From Sinomonas sp. P10A9 (GTDB lineage: Bacteria > Actinomycetota > Actinomycetes > Actinomycetales > Micrococcaceae), in the NCBI RefSeq assembly GCF_041022165.1, contig NZ_CP163302.1:806001-870000 (forward strand): a stretch of 64,000 nt of DNA, read 5' to 3'. Every line of letters starts with the position of its first letter. Positions within the stretch are counted from its first letter, which is position 1. A program made the translations under genes and the position numbers. Below the pieces are notes generated by a model. The model was not told the origin of the DNA and searched no databases. It was given only the letters and a program-made list of their open reading frames with translations. Positions 42,336-51,960 of the stretch are shown here, one piece after another.

Positions 42336-44263
42336 TCCCCGCCGCAGCGGTCCCGGGGTTTGAGGCGCATCACGACGGCTCACCGCTGTACCTGCCGGAC
42401 GGGCACGTGGGCCTGGGTGCGAGTGCCCGGGTGAGACTGCGCACCCGGGCGGACGGCGGAGTGGTGCGCGTGTGGGTGCGCACGGTCGAGGACGCCGAGC
42501 CGCGCCATGCGGCCGCCAGGCCCCTCGGAAGCATCGGAGGCTGGGACTGGTGGGAGGCGCGCGTGCGCGTCCACAACCCCGTGGCCCGCTACCGGTTCCT
42601 GCTCGAGCGGGAGCCGCCCGGCTCCGATTCCGAAGGGCGACCGGCGTGGCTCAACGCCGCCGGGATGTGGACCCATGACGTCCCGGACACGGCCGACTTC
42701 CGGCTCAGTGCCGAGGCGCCCGGACCCGAGTGGGCCGCTGGCGCGGTCATGTACCAGGTGTTCCCCGACCGGTTCGCTCGATCGAGGGCGGCATCCCGCT
42801 CCGACGGGGGCTCCGAGGCGCCGCACGTGCCCGAGTGGGCCGTCGCGGCGGCGTGGGGAGACGCCGTGGTCCACGAGGGGCCCGATACGGCGCGGCAGCT
42901 CTTCGGCGGCGACCTCAACGGGATCCGCGAGCGGCTCGACCATCTCGAGGCCCTTGGCGTCGAGGTCCTCTACCTCACGCCGATCTTCCCCGCACGCTCC
43001 AACCACCGCTACGACGCCTCGACCTTCCGGCACGTCGACCCCCTGCTCGGCGGCGACACAGCGCTCGCTGCCCTCGTCGAGGCGTGCCACGCCCGCGGCA
43101 TCCGCGTCATCGGCGACCTCACCGCCAACCACACCGGCGACGCGCACGAGTGGTTCCGCCGGGCGGCCGGCGACCGCGCGGCGTCGTCCGGGGACGTTCC
43201 CGAGCGCTCCTATTACTACTTCAGACCCGACGGGAGCTACGAGTCGTGGTGGGGGGTGCCGAGCCTGCCCAAGCTCGACTGGGCCTCGGGTGGGCTCCGC
43301 CGCGACTTCGTGGACGGGCCCGGCTCCGTGGTGGCGCACTGGCTCACGGAGCCCTATGGGCTCGACGGGTGGAGGCTCGATGTCGGGAACATGACCGGCC
43401 GGCTCGGAGTCATCGACCACCACGCCGAGGTGTTCCGGCTCCTGCGCGCCACTGCGCTCGCGGCCCGGCCCGACGCGCTCCTCGTCGCGGAGTCGACGAA
43501 CGACGCCGCAGCCGACTTCCAGGGCGACACGTTCCACGGCTCCATGAGCTATGCGTCCCTTACGAGGCCGCTCTGGGGCTGGCTCACCGACGGGACCGCC
43601 GTGAACTACTTCGGCGCGCCGCTTGCACGCCCGCCCCGCCTGCCGGCCGAGGACTTCCTCGCGCAGTACCGGGCCTTCAGCGCCGCGTACCCGTGGGACG
43701 TGCGGTTGCGCTCGCTCAGCGCGATCGACACGCACGACACCGCGCGGGCAGCGACCGTCATGGTCCCGGGCGGCCAGGAGGTCGCCGCCGTGCTCGCGTT
43801 CACCCTGCCTGGCATGCCCCTCGTGTTCGCCGGCGACGAGTTCGGCCTGACCGGGGTGGACGGCGAGGACTCGCGCACCCCGATGCCGTGGGACGACCCC
43901 GACCGGATCGCCGCGGACCTGCGCCCCCTCTACGAGCACCTCGGGCAGCTGCGCCGCGAACCGGCGCTGCGCATCGGGTCGCTGCGGTGGCTGTGGGCCG
44001 AGGGCGATGTGCTCGTCTTCGTGCGCGAGCTGCCCGGATGCACCGTCCTCGTCGCGGCGGCCCGGGCTGACGCCGCCGTCGAACTTCTGCCCGGACTTCT
44101 GCCTGAAGGCTGGGCCGGCGCGGAGCCGGTGCTCGCCGTCGGGCGTCTCCGGCTCGAGGCCGCCTCGGTCGGGAACGCGCACGACGTCGCCGCCCTCCTG
44201 AGCGCCGCTGGCCCTTCTGCCGCTGTGTGGCGTCTCCCGGGACCGACGCCGCCCGGGGAGTAG
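42332..44263 (+). CDS. GH13 maltodextrin-degrading enzyme (cyclomaltodextrinase/neopullulanase-like)
   Basis: A 643-residue alpha-amylase-family enzyme with an N-terminal beta domain (to about residue 130) as in cyclomaltodextrinases, then the barrel beginning AAGAVMYQVFPDRFARS. GGDLNGIRERLDHLEALGVEVLYLTPIF is typical of that group. The catalytic residues are Asp350 in GWRLDVGN, Glu387 in LLVAESTND and Asp469 in IDTHDTAR. It probably shortens imported linear or cyclic maltodextrins in the cytoplasm. The GTG start overlaps the malG stop by 4 bases, so it is the fourth gene of the mal operon. Confidence 0.88.
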   Translation: MIPAAAVPGFEAHHDGSPLYLPDGHVGLGASARVRLRTRADGGVVRVWVRTVEDAEPRHAAARPLGSIGGWDWWEARVRVHNPVARYRFLLEREPPGSDSEGRPAWLNAAGMWTHDVPDTADFRLSAEAPGPEWAAGAVMYQVFPDRFARSRAASRSDGGSEAPHVPEWAVAAAWGDAVVHEGPDTARQLFGGDLNGIRERLDHLEALGVEVLYLTPIFPARSNHRYDASTFRHVDPLLGGDTALAALVEACHARGIRVIGDLTANHTGDAHEWFRRAAGDRAASSGDVPERSYYYFRPDGSYESWWGVPSLPKLDWASGGLRRDFVDGPGSVVAHWLTEPYGLDGWRLDVGNMTGRLGVIDHHAEVFRLLRATALAARPDALLVAESTNDAAADFQGDTFHGSMSYASLTRPLWGWLTDGTAVNYFGAPLARPPRLPAEDFLAQYRAFSAAYPWDVRLRSLSAIDTHDTARAATVMVPGGQEVAAVLAFTLPGMPLVFAGDEFGLTGVDGEDSRTPMPWDDPDRIAADLRPLYEHLGQLRREPALRIGSLRWLWAEGDVLVFVRELPGCTVLVAAARADAAVELLPGLLPEGWAGAEPVLAVGRLRLEAASVGNAHDVAALLSAAGPSAAVWRLPGPTPPGE

Positions 44264-44295
44264 ACGTGGGCGCCGCCGGCACGGAGGATGCTGAC

Positions 44296-44931
44296 ATGAA
44301 TGACTTCCAGGGATTTCCCGCGGGCGGCCCCGAGTTCTACGCAGAGCTCGAGGAGAACAACACCAAGGAATGGTGGACTGAGCATAAGGACGTCTACGAG
44401 CAGTCCGTTCGCGAGCCCATGGCGGCCCTCCTGGACGAGCTCTCAGCCGAGTTCGGCGAGGCGAAGGCGTTCCGCCCCTACCGCGACGTGCGCTTCAGCA
44501 AGGACAAGTCCCCCTACAAGACCCATCAGGGCGGCTTCGCCCAGACCGTCCCGGGGATCGGCTACTACCTGCACCTCGACGCGGAGGGGCTCACGGTCGG
44601 CGGCGGGTACCACTCGCACACGCCAGCCCAGATCGCGAGGTTCCGGGCCGCGGTCGACGCCCCGGCATCGGGCGGCGAGCTCGAGAGGATCATCGAGGCC
44701 CTGCGGGAGGGAGGCTATGAGATCAACGGCGAGCGGCTCAAGACCGTCCCCCGCGAATACGCGAAGGACCACCCTCGCGGGGAGCTCCTCAAGCACAAGT
44801 CCCTCACGGCGGGGAAGGCGTTCGGCACCCCCGCATGGCTCAGCTCGCCCGAAGCGCTCGAGCGCGTACGAGCCAGCTGGACCGAGCTCAGGCCCGTCGT
44901 GGAGTGGCTTTCCGAGCACGTGGGCGACTGA
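44296..44931 (+). CDS. DUF2461 (TIGR02453) family protein
   Basis: A 211-residue protein of unknown function. The family features are FYAELEENNTKEWWTEHKDVYEQ near the start, FRPYRDVRFSKDKSPYKTHQGG in the middle, and GYYLHLDAEGLTVGGGYH. The conserved Tyr/Arg/Lys cluster suggests a binding or catalytic surface, but nothing is established. The ATG at 44296 has GGAGG 8 bases upstream. It follows the GH13 gene by 32 bp and may be read from the mal operon. Its stop is 23 bp from the stop of the convergent DUF4032 gene. Confidence 0.82.
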   Translation: MNDFQGFPAGGPEFYAELEENNTKEWWTEHKDVYEQSVREPMAALLDELSAEFGEAKAFRPYRDVRFSKDKSPYKTHQGGFAQTVPGIGYYLHLDAEGLTVGGGYHSHTPAQIARFRAAVDAPASGGELERIIEALREGGYEINGERLKTVPREYAKDHPRGELLKHKSLTAGKAFGTPAWLSSPEALERVRASWTELRPVVEWLSEHVGD

Positions 44932-44954
44932 GCGCGGCATCATTCATCGGCGCC

Positions 44955-46370
44955 TCAGTCGTCGGCGAGATCCTCGTCGTCGATCGCGACGAGGGCTTCG
45001 TCATCATCCTCTTCTCGGTGGCGGGCCTCTTCGGTCTCGATCACCTTGAGGAGCGCGGTGTCCGGGTTGAGCATGATCGCGGCCTCGTCGCGGCGGTGCC
45101 GCAGGACGGTGTCGATGTAGGACTGAACCGTCTCGGCGAGCGGGATGTATCTGTTGAGCTGCTCCGACATGTACCAGCGGTGCTCGATGACCTGGTGGAC
45201 CACCTCGGCTGGTTCCAGCTTGCCGGCGAGCTCGCGCGGGATGGCCTTGACGATCGGCTCGAACACATGGCTCACCCACGCGTGGGCACTCATCTCCTCG
45301 TCCTGGCCTGGGTAGTTGTCGGCGCGGAAGCTGTCCATGTCATTCAGGAGGCGGCGGGCCTGGTTCTCCTGTGCATCGATGCCGGTGAGGCGGATCAGGC
45401 GGCGCTGGTGGTGGCCGGCGTCGACCACCTTGGGCTGGAGGTGGATCGTGGAGCCGTCCGGCGTCGTCTTGATCGCGTACTCCTCGACGTCGAAGCCGAG
45501 CTCGTTCAGGCGCCGGATGCGGGCGGCCACGCGCCAGCGCTCGCCGAGCTCGAACGACTCGTTCGCGGTCAGCTCAGTCCACAGGTTGCGGTAGGAGTCC
45601 ATGATCCGCTCGCTCGTGGCCACGGGGTCGACCTCTTCGTCGATGAGGCCCCCGTCGAGAAGGTCCATGAGCTCGCCTGCGATGTTCACGCGTGCGATCT
45701 CGAGATCGTACTCACGCTGCCCCGTGGACAGGTCGGGGTACAGCTCGCCCGTCTCGGCATCCACGAGGTACGCCGCGAAGGAGCCGGCGTCGCGCCGGAA
45801 CAGCGTGTTCGAAAGCGAGACGTCGCCCCAGTAGAAGCCCACGAGGTGCAGCCTCACCATGAGGAGCGCCTGCGCATCGATGAGGCGCGTGAGGGTGTCC
45901 CTCCGGAGCTTCTGGGAGAACAGCGCGCGGTAGGGGAGGGAGAACTTGAGATGCCGCGTGACGAGGGCCGTGTCAAGCGGCTTCCCGTCCAGGGTATGGC
46001 GGTCTCGGATGACGGCGACGGGTTCCACGCAGGGCACATCAAGCCGCTGGAGCTTCCGCAGCATGTGGTACTCGTGCCGGGCAACGTGCTCGCTCGTCTC
46101 CTTGACCGCGATGACCGAACTGCCTAGCTTGGCGAAGCGGACAATGTGCCGGGAGATACCGCGGGGGAGGGCCGCAAGGTACTCCTCGGGCCAATCCTCG
46201 AGCGCTACATGCCACGGGAGGTCGAGGAGCTCCGGATCGGCTGCGGCGGCGGTGATGTTGAGGGAGCCGAGGGCCGAGGCTGGCTCCTCGAGCGGCGCGC
46301 GCCGTGGCAGCTTGCCCACCTCGTCGTAGTCGGTGGGCTCGTCCTGCCAGGTGGCGCTCTGGTCGGTCAT
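44955..46370 (-). CDS. DUF4032 protein with kinase-like motifs
   Basis: A 471-residue cytoplasmic protein. The N-terminal half resembles a protein- or sugar-kinase fold: SSVIAVKET has a lysine (about 90) where kinases hold ATP, HEYHMLRKL would be the C-helix, GFYWGDVSLSNTLF carries Asp183 and Asn188 like a kinase catalytic loop, and AAYLVDAET places Asp204 as the metal-binding aspartate. The C-terminal half matches DUF4032, and the tail is highly acidic. No substrate is known. It lies between a mal operon and ugpC-otsBA, so a role in glucan or trehalose metabolism is conceivable but unproven. The start at 46370 has GGAAG 10 bases upstream. Confidence 0.75.
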   Translation of the reverse strand: MTDQSATWQDEPTDYDEVGKLPRRAPLEEPASALGSLNITAAAADPELLDLPWHVALEDWPEEYLAALPRGISRHIVRFAKLGSSVIAVKETSEHVARHEYHMLRKLQRLDVPCVEPVAVIRDRHTLDGKPLDTALVTRHLKFSLPYRALFSQKLRRDTLTRLIDAQALLMVRLHLVGFYWGDVSLSNTLFRRDAGSFAAYLVDAETGELYPDLSTGQREYDLEIARVNIAGELMDLLDGGLIDEEVDPVATSERIMDSYRNLWTELTANESFELGERWRVAARIRRLNELGFDVEEYAIKTTPDGSTIHLQPKVVDAGHHQRRLIRLTGIDAQENQARRLLNDMDSFRADNYPGQDEEMSAHAWVSHVFEPIVKAIPRELAGKLEPAEVVHQVIEHRWYMSEQLNRYIPLAETVQSYIDTVLRHRRDEAAIMLNPDTALLKVIETEEARHREEDDDEALVAIDDEDLADD

Positions 46371-46423
46371 GGGTTCCATTCTTCCGCTGTTCGCGGATGC
46401 GGGCATCTGCCGCTGCAGAAATG

Positions 46424-46459
46424 CGACGTGCCCGCCGGGAGGACCCGGCGGGCACGTCG
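46424..46459 (-). terminator. Hairpin terminator after ugpC
   Basis: A perfect 16-bp stem (46424-46439 with 46444-46459) with a 4-base loop separates the ABC ATPase gene from the DUF4032 gene on the same strand, so the latter probably has its own promoter. Confidence 0.8.
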
Positions 46460-46478
46460 TAGTGATGGGTTACTTGGG

Positions 46479-47567
<1,089 letters not shown>

Positions 47568-47660
47568 CGATCCCTTCACCGGCAGGTACGTGCCGGACGA
47601 TCCGTAGTGAATGGTTCTTGTTGTTCAGTTGTGTTGTGCTGGACCGAGGTCCTGCGGCTT

Positions 47661-47681
47661 CGGCGGCCACTCAGGCCGCCG
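47661..47681. terminator. Short hairpin between otsB and ugpC
   Basis: CGGCGGCC (47661-47668) pairs with GGCCGCCG (47674-47681) around ACTCA. It could end the otsAB transcript on the minus strand or lie in the ugpC leader. Confidence 0.45.
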
Positions 47682-47757
47682 ATGCTGACGTCGCCATTGT
47701 GGCAGATGCTCACCGTGGGCCGCAGTGCCCGCGTTCACAACAGTGAGTATGGCATGC

Positions 47758-47783
47758 GTCACACGTGTTGGAAAATGTGACGT
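47758..47783. repeat. Inverted repeat CGTCACA-N12-TGTGACG upstream of ugpC
   Basis: Two perfect 7-base arms are separated by 12 bases in the otsB-ugpC gap. The arms resemble half-sites of CRP/GlxR-type operators but in outward order. No binding protein can be named. Confidence 0.5.
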
Positions 47784-47810
47784 GCATTACGTCCGCTATG
47801 TGGACAGCTG

Positions 47811-48599
47811 TCAGGGGGTCCGCTGGGCCGGCAGTTCGGAGCGCAGGCTCGCGAGGAGGGCGACGATGTCGGCAACGTCCTCGGGCGCCGCGACCCGGAA
47901 GGACGCCGCGGTGTCACCTTCGCCGACCTTGAGCCCGACGTCGCCTGCCTCGAGGGCGAGGAAGCCGTCCTCATCAGTGACGTCGTCGCCCGCGAAGAAG
48001 ACGGCATCTGCCTCGGTGACCTGACGGAGGAACGCGAGCCCCTCGCCCTTGGTCGCGTGCACGACCGACCCCTCGAGGACCTCCTTGCCGTCCTTGAGGA
48101 AGATGTCGTGCCGCGAGGCGAGCTGCTTCCGTGCGGCGTCGACCGCGGCCGCTGCGTCCTCGCGGTCGGCCTGCCGCGTGTGCAGCACCCGTCCTGCCGG
48201 CTTCTCCTCGACCCACGTGCCGGGTGCCTGCGCGGAGACCTCGGCGAAGACCCTGTGGAGTGCCGCGAGAGCATCGCGCTGGTCCGGATCGAGGGTCACG
48301 GGGTGCTCTTCGCCGCCGAGCCGGACCTCCGCGCCGTGGCTCCCGACGAGCAGCGTCCGCACGTCCGGGCTGGACACTGCGACGAGGCTCGTGAGCGCCC
48401 TTCCGGACACGTACGCCGTCCAAGTCTGGGGGAGTGCGGCGAGGCGCACGACGGCGTCCGCGGTCCCCGGGAGAGGGCGGGCGTCTTCCGCGCGATCGAC
48501 GATCGGGGCGACCACGCCGTCGAAGTCGAGGGCAACGAGCAGCCGCTCCGCGGACGCGAGGCGTGCGAGCGACCCTCGCAGAGACTCATCGATATTCAT
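47811..48599 (-). CDS. otsB: Trehalose-6-phosphate phosphatase
   Basis: A 262-residue HAD-superfamily phosphatase that converts trehalose-6-phosphate to trehalose. LVALDFDGVVAPIV contains the nucleophile Asp25 and the general acid Asp27. GSHGAEVR is a typical OtsB segment, and FFAGDDVTDEDGF binds magnesium. KGEGLAFL carries the conserved lysine. The ATG overlaps the otsA stop in an ATGA, a 4-base overlap, so phosphatase synthesis is coupled to synthase. Confidence 0.94.
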   Translation of the reverse strand: MNIDESLRGSLARLASAERLLVALDFDGVVAPIVDRAEDARPLPGTADAVVRLAALPQTWTAYVSGRALTSLVAVSSPDVRTLLVGSHGAEVRLGGEEHPVTLDPDQRDALAALHRVFAEVSAQAPGTWVEEKPAGRVLHTRQADREDAAAAVDAARKQLASRHDIFLKDGKEVLEGSVVHATKGEGLAFLRQVTEADAVFFAGDDVTDEDGFLALEAGDVGLKVGEGDTAASFRVAAPEDVADIVALLASLRSELPAQRTP

Positions 48600-50059
48600 G
48601 GTCTGACCTCCTCGAGCCTCGCGAGGAAGGCGGACGACCATTCCTCGACGTTGTGGACGACGACTTGGCGCCTCATCGCCTTCATGCGGCGTGCCGCGAT
48701 GCCGCGCGGAAGGCTGATCGCCGTGGTGATGGCGTCCTTGAGCCCCGCGATGTCGTGCGGATTGATCAGGAGCGCCTGCTTGAGCTGGTCCGCCGCACCG
48801 GCGAACTCAGAGAGGATCAGGGCGCCCGTTCCGTCCCGGCGGGCTGCCACGTACTCCTTGGCGACGAGGTTCATGCCATCCCGCAGCGCGGTGACGAGCA
48901 TGACATCCGCGGCGAGGTAGAGGGCCACCATCTCCTCGACGGGGTAGGAGTGGTGGAGATAGCGGACCGCGGTGTGCTGCATCGTGTCGAAGGTGCCGTT
49001 GATGCGGCCCACCGTGCCCTCGATCTCCTCCCGCAGGATCCGGTACTGCTCGACGCGCTCCCGACTGGGGCTCGCGACCTGGATGAGCGTCACCTCGCCG
49101 ACCTTGACCCGGCCGTCGGACAGGAGCTCCTCGAAGGCCTTGAGCCGGTGGCGGATGCCCTTCGTGTAGTCGAGCCGGTCCACGCCCAGCATGATCGTTG
49201 TCGGATCGCCGAGATCGCGCCGGATCTGGCGGGCGCGCTCCATGATGTCCGGGCGCTCCGCGAGTTCGGAGATGCGCTGGGTGTCGATGGAGATGGGGAA
49301 CGCCTCGGCCCGCACCTCCCGCGTGCGAGGTGGGTCCCCGCCGTCGTGCGTCGCGTCGGTGACCGTCAGGTGCGTGCCCTTGCCCCCGGCCCCCGCGAGG
49401 CGGCGAGCGGCGTGGATGAAGTTCGAGGCGTCGCTGGGGCGCTGGAAGCCGAGGAGATCGGCGCCGAGGAGGCCCTCGAGGACTTGGCGGCGCCACGGGA
49501 GCTGGGCGAAGATCTCCTGCGGGGGGAAGGGGATGTGGTTGAAGAAGCCGATCTTCAGGTCGGGGCGCTTCCGCCGCAGCATCGCCGGGACGAGCTGGAG
49601 CTGGTAGTCCTGGACCCATACCGTGGCGCCCTCGTTCGCGTGGGTCGACGTGGCGTCAGCGAACCGCTGGTTGACCCGCCGATAGGAGTCCCACCAAGCG
49701 CGGTGGAACTCCGGCGGGGCGATGACGTCGTGGTAGAGCGGCCACAGGGTCGCGTTCGAGAAGCCTTCGTAGTAGTTCTCGAGCTCCTGGGCGGAGAGGG
49801 GGACGGGGAGGACCGAGATGCCCTCATGCTCGAAAGGCGTGAGCTCCTCGTCTGGGGCGCCATGCCAGCCGACCCACGCGCCGTCGGAATGCTCCATGAC
49901 GGGGGCGAGCGCAGTGACGAGGCCTCCGGGCGAGCGCCTCCAGCCTGAGTCCTCACCCTCGCCGACGCGGTCTACAGGGAGTCGATTGGAGACCACCAGA
50001 AAGTCGTAGCGATGGTCTGCGGCCTCCTCTTCAGTCGCAGTTGCGGTCCTCTGGCTCAC
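48596..50059 (-). CDS. otsA: Trehalose-6-phosphate synthase
   Basis: A 487-residue GT20 retaining glycosyltransferase that makes trehalose-6-phosphate from a nucleotide-glucose and glucose-6-phosphate. FLVVSNRLPVDRVG at the N-terminus, GWHG, VWVQDYQLQLVPAMLR, FFNHIPFPP, ILLGVDRLDYTKG-like MLGVDRLDYTKGI and LIQVASPSR are all present, as is the C-terminal NLVAKEYVAAR. The GTG has GGAG 8 bases upstream. A TAGGGT on the minus strand at 50090-50095 could be the -10. It is co-translated with otsB. The cell therefore has both OtsAB and TreS routes. Confidence 0.95.
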   Translation of the reverse strand: MSQRTATATEEEAADHRYDFLVVSNRLPVDRVGEGEDSGWRRSPGGLVTALAPVMEHSDGAWVGWHGAPDEELTPFEHEGISVLPVPLSAQELENYYEGFSNATLWPLYHDVIAPPEFHRAWWDSYRRVNQRFADATSTHANEGATVWVQDYQLQLVPAMLRRKRPDLKIGFFNHIPFPPQEIFAQLPWRRQVLEGLLGADLLGFQRPSDASNFIHAARRLAGAGGKGTHLTVTDATHDGGDPPRTREVRAEAFPISIDTQRISELAERPDIMERARQIRRDLGDPTTIMLGVDRLDYTKGIRHRLKAFEELLSDGRVKVGEVTLIQVASPSRERVEQYRILREEIEGTVGRINGTFDTMQHTAVRYLHHSYPVEEMVALYLAADVMLVTALRDGMNLVAKEYVAARRDGTGALILSEFAGAADQLKQALLINPHDIAGLKDAITTAISLPRGIAARRMKAMRRQVVVHNVEEWSSAFLARLEEVRP

Positions 50060-50290
50060 GATCGGTCTCCTCGAGTCTGGATGCTTCCACCCTACCGGGG
50101 AGGCTTGAGCGAGACGTCACAGTCGGGCCACGGAACTCGGCCGTGCCGCGGATCGTTGCGGCTTGAGGAAGCCCCCGGCGGGGCAGAGTATGCCGAGGGC
50201 ATGGCACGTTCATGGAAGCCGACGCACTACACTTGGCCCGTCGCCGTCCACGTGTGCCACAGGCGCACCGCGAACCGATCACGAGGAACG

Positions 50291-51187
50291 ATGAGCCCCG
50301 CCAACCAGCCACGACAGACCAAGGCAGAGCGCACCGCTGCTGCCCGCGAGAAGGCCCGCCTGATCCGCGAGGAGCAGCAGAAGAAGGCCCGCCGCAACAA
50401 GCTGCTCCTCCGCTGGGGCGTCGTGGTGGCGCTCGTTGCCGTGATCGCCGTCGTGGCCCTCGTGGTCACGACGTCGATGCGCCAGAACGCGCCGATCGGG
50501 GACACCGGGCCGCGTGCAGCGAACATGAACCAGTACGGCGGCATCACGCTCGGCAAGGATACGGCCGTGACTCCCGTGCCCGCGTCGACCGTCAACGTCG
50601 CGGACGTGCCCACGGCGTCGTCCAAGCCGACGCAGGGCCAGGCCGCCAATGCCCCCGGCATCGCGGCCTCCGCGAAGGGCGAGCCGGTCAAGGTGGTCAT
50701 CTACGTCGACTTCATCTGCCCGATCTGCAAGCAGTTCGAGGACACGTACGCGACCACGCTCAACCAGGACCGCAACGACGGCAAGATCACCATCGAATAC
50801 CGGCCCCTCGGCTTCCTGGACCAGCAGTCCACCACCAACTACTCCTCGCGCGCTGCGAATGCCGCGGCCGCGGTGGCCAACTCCTACCCGGACAAATACG
50901 CGGCCTTCTTCGCCGCCCTTTACGCCCAGCAGCCCGCGGAGGGCAGTGCAGGTCTCTCCGACCAGAAGCTGAAGGACATCGCGAGCGGGCTCGGGGCAGA
51001 CATCTCCAAGGCCGTCGACGACAAGACGTACCGCCCGCAGGTCAAGTTCGACACCCAGCTTGCCCTCGCTTCCGGCGTGTCCGGCACCCCGACCGTGATC
51101 GTGGATGGCAAGCAGTGGGGCGTCGGCGATGCCACCAACACCCCGTTCGACCAGTTCCTCGCCGCGGCGATCACGGCCAAGGGCTGA
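50291..51187 (+). CDS. Membrane-anchored DsbA-like thioredoxin-fold protein
   Basis: A 298-residue protein. The first 40 residues are charged and probably cytoplasmic, a single membrane helix spans about 41-62, and the rest lies outside. The thioredoxin-fold domain has FICPICKQFE with the redox pair Cys143-Cys146 and the cis-proline segment VSGTPTVIVDG. This is the actinobacterial DsbA/MdbA-like arrangement, suggesting a role in disulfide formation in exported proteins. The ATG has GAGGA a few bases upstream. TACACT at 50228-50233 is a -10 candidate. Confidence 0.88.
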   Translation: MSPANQPRQTKAERTAAAREKARLIREEQQKKARRNKLLLRWGVVVALVAVIAVVALVVTTSMRQNAPIGDTGPRAANMNQYGGITLGKDTAVTPVPASTVNVADVPTASSKPTQGQAANAPGIAASAKGEPVKVVIYVDFICPICKQFEDTYATTLNQDRNDGKITIEYRPLGFLDQQSTTNYSSRAANAAAAVANSYPDKYAAFFAALYAQQPAEGSAGLSDQKLKDIASGLGADISKAVDDKTYRPQVKFDTQLALASGVSGTPTVIVDGKQWGVGDATNTPFDQFLAAAITAKG

Positions 51188-51218
51188 ACCCACGGTGGTT
51201 GAGCGGAGCCTCTGACGA

Positions 51219-51260
51219 ACGACGGCGGCCGGTCCCCTTGAGGGGGCGGGCCGCCGTCGT
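51219..51260 (+). terminator. Hairpin terminator before tRNA-Thr
   Basis: A 12-bp stem (51219-51230 with 51249-51260) encloses a shorter inner G/C stem and follows the DsbA-like gene. Confidence 0.75.
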
Positions 51261-51463
51261 GTTCTGGTGCGTTGCGCGGGAGCTGTGGCATCCCTCGTCC
51301 CCCTGAAGTCGCCTTCCCACAGCAAGTCGCGATTACCTGCACTTCTCGTCGGCAACACGTCCTCCCGTCGGGTCGCTGCCCAACCGCTTCCGATTCCCGG
51401 CCACGCGCCGGTTCACGTTACGCTTGTCCGGTACGTCGAGCCGGCTCCTTCCGGCCGCACCAC

Positions 51464-51540
51464 GCCCCCTTAGCTCAGTTGGCCAGAGCATCTGTCTTGT
51501 AAACAGAGGGTCGCCGGTTCGAATCCGGCAGGGGGCTCCA
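51464..51540 (+). tRNA. tRNA-Thr(UGU)
   Basis: A 77-base cloverleaf with acceptor GCCCCCT/AGGGGGC, D-arm TAGCTCAGTTGGCCAGAG, anticodon stem TCTGT/ACAGA with loop CTTGTAA (anticodon TGT), T-loop GGTTCGAATCC, and an encoded CCA at 51538-51540. The integrase and excisionase genes directly downstream make its 3' end the probable integration site of the element that follows. Confidence 0.96.
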
Positions 51541-51719
51541 CGAAGTCGCGGGAACTCAAGGGTTTCCGTGGCTTCTTAGGCTGTGAGATTTGATCCGGTC
51601 ATCGAAAACCCATCGCTTTGGCCTCCCCACGCCGTCCCTCCGCTCCTGCACTCCGGCAGGCGGGGGACTGCTCCGGCTGCCTCCGGTCCCTGTGGGGGAA
51701 TGCGGCGCACCTGCGGGGC

Positions 51720-51956
51720 ATGGACACCGAACACACCGGCGAGAACCCCTGGGGTCTGGAGACCCTGCTGGACGTCGGCGAGCTTGCCGCGTACCTGCGG
51801 GTCCCCGTCTCCACGGTCTACGACTGGCGCACCCGGGGCCTGGGCCCGTGCGCCTACCGCTTCGGCAAGCACCTGAAGTTCGCAGTCTCCGATGTGCGGG
51901 TCTGGATCGAGCAGCAGCGCGAGCCCGGGCCGCCCTCCCCGGCGGACGGGAGGTGA
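51720..51956 (+). CDS. Excisionase-like helix-turn-helix protein
   Basis: A 78-residue DNA-binding protein of the MerR-like/HTH_17 excisionase type. LLDVGELAAYLRVPVSTVYDWRTRGLGP forms the helix-turn-helix and wing start, and YRFGKHLKFAVSDVRVWIEQQ completes the fold. Such proteins direct the neighbouring integrase toward excision. The ATG at 51720 is preferred over upstream codons, whose translation is unlike the family. The integrase start follows 4 bases after its stop. Confidence 0.85.
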   Translation: MDTEHTGENPWGLETLLDVGELAAYLRVPVSTVYDWRTRGLGPCAYRFGKHLKFAVSDVRVWIEQQREPGPPSPADGR

Positions 51957-51960
51957 GACG

